From Conidiobolus incongruus B7586 (taxonomy: Eukaryota > Entomophthoromycota > Entomophthoromycetes > Entomophthorales > Conidiobolaceae): a stretch of DNA of 19,341 nucleotides. This document shows positions 10,479-19,341 of this stretch, piece after piece. Positions within the stretch are counted from its first letter, which is position 1. Each line of letters opens with the position of its first letter. Position numbers and translations under genes: made by a program. The stretch covers positions 1-19,341 of the forward strand of contig JNEM01015527.1 in NCBI GenBank assembly GCA_000697335.1, given 5' to 3'. The notes below the pieces were generated by a model. It had not been told where the DNA came from, searched no databases, and saw only the letters and a program-made list of their open reading frames with translations.

Positions 10479-10650
10479 ATACTTAAGTGAAATATATAGG
10501 CATAAGTATGCACGGATGAGTAACAGTGAGGTCACTCAGACGTGGACTGGTAAAATGTTGATAAGGCCTAATTTGGTTAATCAGGTACTTAATAGTGAAT
10601 TGGAGTGAAGAAAGGTATCAATTAGGTAGCAATCGTCACAATCAAGTGTC

Positions 10651-10723
10651 GCCTTCTTGGCTCAGTTGGCAGAGCGTCCGCCTAGTAAGCGGAAGGTCAC
10701 CAGTTCGATTCTGGTAGAAGGCA
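10651..10723 (+). tRNA. tRNA-Thr (anticodon AGU), copy 2
   Basis: It has the same 73 bases as the minus-strand copy at 6429-6501, including A-box, B-box, AGU anticodon in loop CTAGTAA and A discriminator. There is no intron and no encoded CCA. The 5' flank was replaced by an LTR whose target duplication occupies positions -10 to -6 relative to the mature 5' end. Transcription would therefore start in or next to the inserted DNA. The internal promoter is intact, so the gene is probably still functional. Confidence 0.97.
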
Positions 10724-10725
10724 AA

Positions 10726-10737
10726 TTTTATTTTTTT
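10726..10737 (+). terminator. Pol III terminator of tRNA-Thr copy 2
   Basis: TTTT, A, then a T7 run, starting two bases after the discriminator base, is a standard Pol III stop. Confidence 0.8.
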
Positions 10738-12840
10738 ACTAATATTTATTATCATTTCATTTGATTTTTATGTAATTCCTTAATATTAAATTTTTTTAAT
10801 ATATATATCTACTTCATTCCATTAATTTATGTTTCAACTAATATAGTTATTCTATCTCTTCAGTCATATCTTTACTAACAAATTTCTAATTAATACATTT
10901 ATCAATTCACACTAGTATATTTGACTGTTAAGTATTAATTATATCAACTGAATTTATCCGTATTTTTGAATAATATATTTGATTATTAAAGTTTATCAAT
11001 TAAAATATAAAACATTTAATATAGTTTTAAGGATCTAAGTACTAATATGAAGAATCTAGATATAATTACTAAAATATATTCAATGAAATAATAAGTTTTT
11101 GATAATACTTTAAAAAAAATTTAATTTATTTAATAATTAAATTTGAGTGAAATTATTTAAAATTTTTTTATTTTTTTTTACAAACTTAAGTTTTATATTT
11201 ACACTCAATCAAGTTTAATCAAATATTAATAATTGTTAATTTTTATTGGTCCGATTATATTTTATAATAAAAATTTATGATATTTATATTTCAGTGATCA
11301 TTTAAAAAATTATATTTTATTCAATAGACTTTAAATTAGGTTAAATGAATAAATGTGATCATGATTTAATTCAACCAGGTAATAAAAATAATTTCAAAAG
11401 ATGATTACTTTCTAATCTAGTAATTATAATTGTATTCAATTAATATGAGAAAGTTGTTACTTTTAAAACATTTCTATATAGTTATAAAAGCTACACCCTC
11501 ATCAATTACTCTTTTTCAATATGTTTGTATATTTAAATTTTTAGACTTATAGTTGATATTATTACATGCTCCAATGGAAGTCCAACAGTTGAATATTTAA
11601 TTTTTATAATTTCAATTCACGAATAATTAAAAAACTTATATATAAATATCATCAAATACTTGAATTTGTTTAAAAAAACTAATGAAATGAACTCTAATAT
11701 TATTAAACATTGACAATATGTACAAATAATTGATGTCTTCAAAATGATACGAATAATAAATATTCCATATTTTGTCACTAAATATTTCTAAACCTTAAAA
11801 GTTTGACTCCAAGACTTCGTTTTCCATATCAAAGAACTTATTTAATAATACTTAATATACATCATTATTCTACAGGTGGCTTTTAATAATTTCAAAGATC
11901 ACAAGTAAACCAATTCAAAATAATTCATCAATTTTGAAATTTTTATAGGAGTTCAAAGGTTTATTAATTAGTTTTGATTATTGTTGAATGGTGGACAGTT
12001 TGAAAAGTATGATCATGCTGAATCCTAATCGGTATATTACGGTAACAACACCAATGCTTGAATCTTATTCCAATTCGATGGCACTAAGACTCATTGTAAT
12101 CATGGGCCTTTTGCGCTAAAACCTCGCCAAACCGAGCTGTCCTTTCAATTTGGAATCGGAAACTTTCGGAAATTAACCATGTCATGAGTGATAGGATGGA
12201 GAGACCACGCTGCACCATAAATCGGTGGTCATTTTCAAAATTTAGAGATATCCATTCATTCTCATATTTTTTTGAGAGATCCAAATTGCAAAAAAATTAT
12301 CACATGTAGTGTGGTATACATTTATTAGTTTTTGGTAAAATTGAAATTTTACAACTTATTCAACTCCTTAAAATTTTAAAAAAATTATCACTTTTTAATA
12401 TAATTCTTAAATTTTTGAATTGAATCAATGGCTTTAATGTAAATTGCAATGGAATGGATGCGTTTATTGATGTATTGAATGGAGATATTCAAATTTTGAA
12501 GTATGATCATCAGTCATTAGCATTCATATGATTACTTCTACATAAATTAAATAATTGGACTTGGGACATGATCACTCGGATTGAGTTTCATTGGATCAAT
12601 TTGGCAGATGCTAGCATGATGTAATTTAATCACAATTGCTTAATGACTGGCAAGCTATGAAATATTATAAATGATTAGTAAATGATTGATCTTAGAGATT
12701 TCTAACGTGAATTCAATGTCTATATAACATACATTTTTGAATATCAATTTTATACAGATGTTCAGAATAATTTTATCGATCAATTAAAGTAATATGATTT
12801 AATTTTCAAATGAAAATAATCAAAATAACAACGAATCAAC
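10738..12840. other. Long spacer, partly less A/T-rich, no convincing gene
   Basis: It is mostly A/T-rich. From about 11950 to 12660 the composition rises toward coding levels, and short open pieces appear on both strands, such as a minus-strand frame at 12084-12284 with IERTARFGEVLAQKAHD. None has a clear start, splice structure or family match. The tract may be a decayed gene or mobile-element remnant. I could not decide its strand. Confidence 0.45.
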
Positions 12841-12893
12841 TAAACTTGACACATCAGATAATTTATTAACACTTAGTTACAACAAAGCTTAGG

Positions 12894-13023
12894 CCAATCA
12901 AATTGAAGGAACTGGGAGAAAAGCCAATCCAATGACATCAACTTCATACTATCTAATTTTAATCAAGGGTTTCATACCTGTTAAATAATATTATAGAATT
13001 GAGGGGATTTTCCTCTATATATA
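12894..13023 (+). promoter_or_regulatory. Promoter of malate dehydrogenase: three CCAAT boxes and a TATA box
   Basis: CCAAT occurs at 12894-12898, 12924-12928 and, abutting it, 12929-12933. An AGGGG stress-element-like core lies at 13002-13006 and TATATATA at 13016-13023, about 98 bases before the ATG. In fungi, CCAAT is bound by the HAP/CBF complex that drives many respiratory and carbon-metabolism genes, which suits a malate dehydrogenase. The motifs are seen; the regulation is inferred. Confidence 0.55.
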
Positions 13024-13120
13024 CTCTAATCCTCAGTCCCCATAAGCTCTTTATAAAATTGAATATAATCAAATTCAACTTTACTTTTGTTAATAATTTA
13101 TAAATTACTAATAATTCAAA

Positions 13121-14119
13121 ATGGTCAAAGTTGCTGTTTTAGGCGCCGCTGGTGGTATTGGTCAACCTTTATCTCTTCTTTTGAAGCTTAACTCCAATGT
13201 TACTCACCTCTCCTTATACGATATTGTCAATGTTCCCGGCGTTGCTGCCGACTTGAGCCACATTAACACTGCTGCTAAGGTTACTTCTCACATTGGTGCT
13301 GACAATCTTGCTGAAGCTGTCAAGGACAGTCACGTTGTTGTCATTCCTGCCGGTATCCCCCGTAAGCCTGGTATGACTAGAGACGATTTATTCAAGATTA
13401 ATGCTGGTATTGTCAGAGACTTGGCTATTGCCATTGCTAAGCATGCCCCTAAAGCGTATGTCTTGGTTATTTCCAACCCTGTCAACTCCACTGTTCCCAT
13501 TGCTGCCAGAGTTTTCCAAAGCTTAAATGTATTCGACCCTAAGAGAATCTTTGGTGTCACCACCTTAGACTCCGTCCGTGCTTCCACCTTTGCCAGCGAA
13601 GTTAAGTCCTCCTTGAACCCTGCTAATACTCGCTTACCCATCATTGGTGGTCACTCTGGCCCTACTATTGTCCCTCTCTTCTCTAATATTACTCCCAGCG
13701 AATCTTTCTCCCAAGAAGAATTAGAAAAACTCACCAAGCGTGTCCAATATGGAGGTGACGAAGTTGTCCAAGCCAAGGGTGGTGCCGGTTCTGCTACTCT
13801 CAGTATGGCCCACGCTGGTGCTCGTTTCGCCACCGCCATCATTGATGCTACAGTCAACCACCAAAAGATCACTGAATCCGCCTATGTCCACCTCACTGCC
13901 GATCCTGAAGGCCAATCTCAAGCCAAGAACTTAGTTGGTGATGTGGAATTTTTCGCCTTCGACATTGAACTTGGATCCCAAGGTGTCAACAAGATCATTG
14001 TACCCACTAAGGTCACTGAATACGAACAAGGACTCATTAAAGAAGCCGTCAATGAACTCAAGGTCAATATCAACAAGGGTGACGACTTTGTCAAGTCTTC
14101 TGACCTTACCAAACTCTAA
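13121..14119 (+). CDS. NAD-dependent malate dehydrogenase, no presequence
   Basis: It interconverts malate and oxaloacetate using NAD. The 332 residues are uninterrupted, about the length of mature mitochondrial-type enzymes. The NAD fold opens with GAAGGIGQ (8-15), followed by Asp34 for the ribose. The substrate arginines are in PRKPGMTR (Arg81, Arg87), with ISNPVNST at 117-124. The catalytic pair is Asp150 (LDSVR, with Arg153) and His178 (GGHSG). An in-frame TAA nine bases before the ATG, with no AG between them, argues against a spliced-in mitochondrial leader. The enzyme is thus probably cytosolic or peroxisomal. It ends SSDLTKL, and TKL resembles a weak PTS1 peroxisomal signal. Codons are strongly biased to C- and T-ending forms, unlike the 7-TM gene, suggesting high expression. 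Which paralogue it is (MDH2/MDH3-like) cannot be told from one gene. Confidence 0.96.
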   Translation: MVKVAVLGAAGGIGQPLSLLLKLNSNVTHLSLYDIVNVPGVAADLSHINTAAKVTSHIGADNLAEAVKDSHVVVIPAGIPRKPGMTRDDLFKINAGIVRDLAIAIAKHAPKAYVLVISNPVNSTVPIAARVFQSLNVFDPKRIFGVTTLDSVRASTFASEVKSSLNPANTRLPIIGGHSGPTIVPLFSNITPSESFSQEELEKLTKRVQYGGDEVVQAKGGAGSATLSMAHAGARFATAIIDATVNHQKITESAYVHLTADPEGQSQAKNLVGDVEFFAFDIELGSQGVNKIIVPTKVTEYEQGLIKEAVNELKVNINKGDDFVKSSDLTKL

Positions 14120-15148
14120 ACCTTCTCAAAAGATCCCAAGATCACCCCTAATAGCCGTGTATTGAATAATTATAAAATCAAATTTAAACATTTCTAATTA
14201 AATCACTCATTATCATTTCAAAATCTACTCAATTCCAAATAATCGATATAGATGACTATCTTATCATAAAATCCACTAACATTACTTTGTTTCCATTTAG
14301 CATATATTCAGGTAAAAGTAATTGACAAAAACTTGTTGCCAGCCAAATCACATTGTCATCCTAATTCCCAAATTAGTTACTATATATTCTAGAATTTCTC
14401 ATGGTTTCATTCTGGTTGTCAATTTGTTTATCTATTTAATATCTTTAATAATTTTGCTAAAAATATGTTTAAGGGTTTTTAACAATTCTACAATTGAAAA
14501 AATTACACCAATTTTAACCAAATAAGATTCAATTTTTCTCTAGAAATTTTTTATTTCTAATATAGTAATTAAAAAATATAAAAATATTTAACTTAAAATT
14601 AATTTTATTAAAAAGATATTAAATTGTTAAGCTCTATTTCGAAAATAATAATAAAATATATTATAAGGGATATAATTTTAATATTCTTTAATATTGACCA
14701 AATTTATTGATATTTAAAAAAATTTTAATAAATTAATTATAAAATTTAAATCAATGATTTTATAGATCTTATCAATATTCTCAAAGCTAAACTCAAATTC
14801 ACTTTATCAATATTAATAGATTGGCATCATAGTATTATATGGTTTAATTTATCTATTGTTAACTAATTGATCCATTTTAATGATCTCAATTTTTATTTTT
14901 ATTTTAAAATTTTTTTTACTTGAATTCTAGCCCAATTGTTGAATAATATTACAAAATTTAAATTATTATTCAATAAATAGGATTAAATCATTATATTATT
15001 ATTCTATTTTTAATGAATATATGATATCATTTTAATTCAATCTATTTTTTTAAAAAAAACATTAATAAAATATAATTATATAACTATTGAATAGAATTCC
15101 ATTTATAATCAATAATTATATATCAATTAATAATCATATTAATTTTAT
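14120..15148. other. A/T-rich spacer between convergent MDH and VPS36
   Basis: The two genes converge here, so this holds both 3' UTRs. A 67-codon frame at 14322-14525 lacks an ATG near its start and has no recognisable domain; I regard it as chance. Nothing else was seen. Confidence 0.5.
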
Positions 15149-16752
15149 TTAAAATTGAAATTCTAAAATTTCATTTTTATAAAATTTTAAACCTTCAATA
15201 GATTCATCCCTACAAATTGAACCTTCTAATTCTACTAACTAAAGATTATTAATAAATTATAATATAATATAATATAATATAATAATGATATTGATATTGA
15301 TAACTTACTTTGACAAATTCTTCAGCACAACTCATTGACATATTCCATCCAATTGCAAGATCTCGAATCATTATGGGGCCTTCAAGATTAATCCTTTCTA
15401 AAATATATTTGGTCAAATTCTCCAAATTAAATTGACTACTTTGAACAATTGTCACTCCGTTAGAAAACTTTGTCAACTTTAATGGTGATCCCACTGTTTG
15501 GAAATGGTTGCAAGCTATTAGTAAATCATTGGGACTGACAAGATTGACGGTACGTGCCTTGTTAAACAGACAGTACACTTCGATGAGGTCAATGATACCT
15601 TGGTAGGGTTTGAGATCGATGAATCGCATTAGGAATTGGGAGAGTTCACGACTCAAATCCATATAGAATCTGTCGCCTGAAGTCGCTTGCGTCACTGGCG
15701 ATTCGATGCCCATGGATGTCATAATACGATTGAGTTGGAATTCATCGGGGTTTTGTGTACTGGAACTGTTTGAAATTTGCAACTTTTGAGAAATACTGTG
15801 TGCTAATTCGATCATCGCTGTAGCTCTGTCCATCAAGTGGTCCACATCCTGAAAAGCGTGGGTCATATCTGACTTGATTTGAATGTTCTTCAATTCGCTC
15901 TGCTTTATAATACCATCAATGCCGAAACTTCCAGTGGTACGTTCCGAAGGCGTTGAATTGGCTGAAGAGTTGGATTCTTTAGATTCCCACTTGCGTTGAT
16001 TTAGCGATTTATTCAAAGTTGCCAGTATATTACTTTGACCACCTTTACGAAATGATAACTTTATATAATTTTCTCGTTCTCCCAAAGATAATGAACTGAG
16101 CGTAGGTGACGTTGTAGTACTCAATGGAGCTTCACATATTTCACAAAATTTCAGATCTGAATGATTTAAAAATGTGCACTGTCTGCATACAATCCCCTCC
16201 ATTTTAGTCTCACTCCGGCTCTTGGATTGATTGGCTACGCCACATAATTCACAAGTGGATCGATTGAAATTTTTAGTTTGGCAAATTTTACATATCCAAT
16301 CGTCTATTGTACTGGTAGAATTGGTACCTGAACTATTTAATCCTAGCTTAAAATTTTCGCTCTTCTCCTTACTGATATAAATAGTAATTTTTGGCGATGA
16401 TGTCAAGAACCCTCTCTAAAAATCAATTAATAATTGTATTGATGATACTTTAGGAAATTACAGAATCTGAAACTTTGTCAACCCAGTCTAAAGGTAATTT
16501 AAACTGGTTGCGTTCGGGATAATCATCATTAATGAAATATATATTATACTGAGTAATAAATATCCTTCCGTTTTGATAATTGGAATATTTTATATCTCTA
16601 TAGAAATACATTAGAATACATATATTTATGTTTGTTACGTATTACCTGTCATAAATTCCAATATCACTTTCAACTGCTAATATAGTTTCGTATTTGTCTA
16701 ATTTTGGTCTAAGGTTAGTTAAGTCTAACTCTAAAGATTGGGTTAATTCCAT
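15149..16752 (-). CDS. VPS36: Vps36, ESCRT-II subunit with GLUE and NZF domains
   Basis: Vps36 links ESCRT-II to ubiquitinated cargo and endosomal lipid during multivesicular body sorting. I place exons at 16752-16646, 16597-16462, 16415-15309 and 15238-15149, with introns of 48, 46 and 70 bp. All phases agree and give 479 residues. An in-frame TAA 12 bases upstream fixes the ATG. The GLUE domain starts at the N-terminus, breaks after about residue 95 (RGFLTSSPKITIYI) and resumes near 195-227 (YIKLSFRKGGQ...QRKW). Two NZF zinc fingers sit in the break, with cysteines near 123/126/136/139 and 158/161/172/175, as in yeast. Winged-helix EAP30 domains fill about 245-479. The last exon, GSICRDESIEGLKFYKN, matches the Vps36 C-terminus. 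NZF2 keeps the ubiquitin-contacting Thr-Phe (CTFLN) but lacks the usual Trp; NZF1 has the Trp but not Thr-Phe. Confidence 0.94.
15258..15283. repeat. (AATAT)n pentanucleotide repeat inside VPS36 intron 3
   Basis: About five units of an A/T pentanucleotide make up a third of the 70-bp last intron (15308-15239). Read without splicing, it gives the low-complexity Tyr/Ile tail YYIILYYIIIY, which is not part of the protein. Confidence 0.75.
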
Positions 16753-17094
16753 ATTAATTATTTAATATTTTATCCGATATTTTTACTTTGAATTAATAGA
16801 TTATGGGGTAACTTGAATTAAATTGATATATAATTTTAATTTGATGAAATTTATTATGGGATTAGAGGTGAGATATATATATAGTTTAGTTTCCTGATTA
16901 TGGCTTAGATTTTCCCTTTTTTTAGTATTTTACTGATCATCTTCAACATTGACGAATAGATTATTAGAAATTAGTTTAAAAATATCAAGTTGAGAATAAT
17001 GTATAACCACATATAAGTTTTATCCAGTGATATTGTTTTCATTCATATCAATATCTGTACACATAATATCTTTACCCGAATTAGGCCTGTATTA
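16753..17094. other. Upstream region of VPS36
   Basis: It contains the VPS36 promoter but no clear element beyond A/T runs. It grades into the decayed coding tract to the right. Confidence 0.4.
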
Positions 17095-17640
17095 TTTTTC
17101 TCATGTGACTGATGATAGAATTATCCCCTAAATTATATACAGCTTCAACATTTTGACTTAGTATAGTTGGATAATCATCTGGAAGCTCTTTTCGCCTTAC
17201 AATTGATAACTCGAAAACACTAAATATGTCCTTTCTTTAGTAATATGTCCATTAAAACTGACAAAAGGCTCTCGATTATCCACCGAAGGAGCACAATACA
17301 ACTGAATATTATTTTGATACTAATAAGCTCTAATTAGTGGGATATAATTCTCCCAAAGAATAATGCATATCAAATTCTAGATGGATATTTCGAGCACTTT
17401 AAGTGTACTATTTTCGCCGCTTCCTCACATCATTTTTCACCACCTTTAGGCATTCAGTTTGAACTTTTGCCCAACTACCTTGGGAGGAATCTATATAAAT
17501 TGTGTAGGATAGAGTACTACTGCCGCACTTTCTACACTCTACCACCAAATATATTTTTATTTGTTTGGCTAACACTACCAATCTATCAACTATTTAACTA
17601 GGGATGTCAATGGCCCTTCTACTATAAATTTCAAAGTATT
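17095..17640 (-). pseudogene. Decayed coding tract at the left of repeat copy B
   Basis: Composition is close to coding. On the minus strand, open pieces follow one another in changing frames, so the tract is broken, with several breaks. Readable pieces include a Cys-x2-Cys stretch CRKCGSSTLSYTIYIDSS, NREPFVSFNGHITKERTY and ELPDDYPTILSQNVEAVYN. I do not recognise the protein. Its right part overlaps the repeat shared with 1400-2690, which makes a mobile-element origin more likely than a host gene. Copy A has lost all trace of coding. The age looks old for copy A and intermediate here. Confidence 0.5.
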
Positions 17641-18720
17641 ATCACAAAATGAAGAAATGGAAAATTTTTTAAAATTTGATTTTTCATACTTATTATTAGT
17701 TTAGAAAAAGAATATATATAATATATAAGAAAAATTATAGTTTAAAACTTTATATATATAATGTTTTTTCTTCAAAAAATTAACTTTAAAAATTTATTAT
17801 ATAATTTAATCATGTTTAAACTAAAATATGATCACCAAAAGTTCTTTATTTTATTATTAATAAAACTTAACCATAAACCTTTGAAAATTATTTAAAATCT
17901 ATAAATAACTTTTAAACATAAAGTTTTATTTAAATTAAATATACATCACTAAGAAAATTTCTTTAAATTTAAAAGAAAAATTATTTTAAACATATTAAAA
18001 TTTAAAAACTAATTTTAACTATTATTGTTTTATTAAATAATAGAGTAAGAGAATATATTAAAAGATATCTTTTTTTAGTTAAAACATTATTAAAATATTT
18101 TAATATTAGCTATTCAAGTATTTTATATATTAAAGATTAAACTTAAATTAATTAATCAAAATATAAAATAAATACCTTATAGTTTAACTAACGCTTAAAA
18201 AAATTACAATATTTATAATTAAAAAATATATATTAAAATATAATTAAAAGTTATTATTATTAATAATTTATAAATTCCTTAATAATAATCTTTATTAAAA
18301 TATATATCAAAATAATAATACTATTGAAAATAATTGTTTTTATAAATTTTAATAAATGAATATTAATTATAATAATAGATATATTCTTTTATATGATCTT
18401 TAAAAGAAAATCAATTTATAATATATATTTTTTTATAAATGAAATTTTCTGTAATTGGTGTTTTTGATAAAAATTAAAAATATTTATTATTTGACATAAT
18501 AACTAATGATTATATAAAATCAATCCTATAAAAGATTATCTAATGAATAATAATTAAAAAAGCTACCATATTTAGTATATTAATTAGATTATAGTTTATA
18601 TAATTAAAATTGCTTTAAGCAATTCAAATATTAACTTATAAGAAAGATATTTTTATTAAGAAGAAATTAAATTTTAGATTATAATGAAAAGTATTATAGT
18701 TGATACATTAAAAGTTTGTT
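17540..18720 (+). repeat. Dispersed repeat, copy B
   Basis: It is the direct-orientation partner of 1400-2690, about 16 kb away. Anchors lie at 17559-17580, 17805-17813, 18453-18465 and 18596-18611, in the same order and spacing as in copy A. The left part is less decayed and overlaps the broken coding tract at 17095-17640. To the right it is A/T-rich like copy A. No terminal repeats or target duplications could be recognised. The family is unknown, the element is broken, and the ends are approximate. Confidence 0.6.
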
Positions 18721-19341
18721 AAAAATATAACAAAAAATTATTTATTACAAAAAAATATTGATTATATATTATAAATCTATTATTATATCTTATTTCTTGA
18801 AACTTTTATTATCTTTTAATCTTAACAAATCTTTATTATTTAAAATATAAAGTAATATTTTCTAACTTTCTAATGCTTTACCATCTTTATACTTTAGATA
18901 ATAACATTGTTTAGATAATAAAACAAAAAACATTCAGAAAATATTACTGATTTGACACTATTATCAACTCCGCTTTTGATAATTTTTTAGTCTCTTGAGG
19001 TTTGTTGAAAATTGAATATAACCATTATTATATAAACTATTATCTTTTTGGATTTGACAGATTATAATATATTTTTTAACATTGATTAAGACATAATATT
19101 CTATGTATAACTATGAAATATATATATTAAATATTAAATCATATAAATTCATTATTTATCAAGATATAAAGTATTAGTCTTTTGTTAATAATAATGATTA
19201 AAACTAAAATCTATAACATATATTGTTATTTTAACATAAAGTTAATATTAATATAGAAATTAAAAAGTGATAAAAATTTCAAAATCAAAATTAAATAAGA
19301 ATATTAAAATACAATATATAAAAATTAATTTAAAAATTATT
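18720..19341. other. A/T-rich gene-free stretch at window end
   Basis: No frame, RNA gene or repeat was recognised. The dispersed repeat may continue some way into it. Confidence 0.5.

Larger units (their letters stand above)
10085..10640 (-). mobile_element. Solo LTR (556 bp) inserted next to tRNA-Thr
   Basis: The ends are TGTCACGG...CGTCACA on the plus strand (TGTGACGATT...CCGTGACA in the sense orientation). It is flanked by a perfect 5-bp target duplication, ATCAA, at 10080-10084 and 10641-10645. In the minus orientation the parts fall in LTR order: U3 from 10640, a TATAAG box at about 10480-10475, an AATAAA signal at 10423-10418, then a long U5-like part. No internal region is attached, so this is a solo LTR, Ty3-like by its ends and 5-bp duplication. 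The intact duplication and high GC point to a fairly recent insertion. It sits 10 bp upstream of the mature tRNA at 10651, in opposite orientation. Confidence 0.88.

Noticed and set aside
11560-11600. SNGSPTVE in translation, resembling the enolase SRGNPTVE motif
   Set aside because: Eight residues with no supporting enolase sequence around them; treated as chance.
12084-12284. Minus-strand 66-codon frame with ERTARFGEVL, briefly compared with the enolase C-terminal ERLAKYNQLL pattern
   Set aside because: The resemblance is ten residues only, the flanking enolase motifs are absent, and nearby plus-strand pieces disagree in strand.
13330-13644. Antisense open frames across malate dehydrogenase (several, also at 13651-13921 and 13918-14112) and plus-strand shifted frames
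   Set aside because: They mirror the biased codon use of the real gene and have no domains or promoter of their own.
14117-14190. Possible stop-codon read-through extension of MDH to a peroxisomal signal
   Set aside because: The stop context is TAA-ACC rather than the TGA-CTA type, and the extension does not end in a PTS1 tripeptide.
14322-14525. 67-codon frame downstream of MDH with hydrophobic stretches
   Set aside because: It starts at a TTG, has no domain and lies in 3'-flanking A/T-rich DNA where Ile/Leu-rich frames are expected by chance.
15249-15308. Continuation of the VPS36 frame into a Tyr/Ile-rich tail
   Set aside because: This is unspliced intron 3; a GTAAGT donor at 15308 and TAG acceptor at 15239 restore a conserved Vps36 C-terminus.
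1-19341. CRISPR arrays, operons, riboswitches, rRNA
   Set aside because: None seen; spliced genes and Pol III tRNA genes show eukaryotic nuclear DNA.

Overview
This is about 19.3 kb of nuclear DNA from a eukaryote, most likely a fungus with a very AT-rich genome. Intergenic DNA is almost pure A/T. Coding exons and a few islands stand out by higher GC. Introns are short (46-70 bp), with GTAAGT/GTAAT donors and TAG acceptors. The gene set (Tim50, Vps36 with two NZF fingers, an intronless NAD malate dehydrogenase, a small seven-helix membrane protein) fits an early-diverging fungus such as an Entomophthorales/Zoopagomycota lineage. The taxon is inferred from composition and gene style, not proven.

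Layout, left to right. 1-3890: gene-free A/T-rich DNA holding copy A of an old dispersed repeat (about 1400-2690). 3891-4685 (+): single-exon 7-TM protein of unknown function. 4686-6428: A/T-rich spacer. 6429-6501 (-): tRNA-Thr(AGU). 6740-7070: GC-rich solo-LTR-like insert. 7825-9258 (+): TIM50 in three exons. 10085-10640: solo LTR with a perfect 5-bp target duplication, inserted 10 bp upstream of a second, identical tRNA-Thr(AGU) at 10651-10723 (+). 10738-12840: spacer with a slightly GC-richer tract lacking a convincing gene. 13121-14119 (+): malate dehydrogenase behind a CCAAT/TATA promoter. 15149-16752 (-): VPS36 in four exons, with the splice model worked out here to a 479-residue product. 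17095-18720: copy B of the dispersed repeat, whose left part still carries a decayed coding tract on the minus strand.

The host genes are unrelated housekeeping functions: mitochondrial protein import, ESCRT-II endosomal sorting and malate/oxaloacetate redox. They do not form a cluster. The most informative layer is the mobile-element one. Two LTR insertions lie upstream of two identical tRNA-Thr genes, one of them at the expected Pol III start region, as for Ty3/Ty1-type tRNA-targeting elements. Its LTR also contains an open frame that stays open to the LTR edge. Two copies of a decayed repeat sit 16 kb apart, and in their best-conserved block they differ by C-to-T and G-to-A changes only. 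I saw no CRISPR array, operon or other prokaryote-like system.
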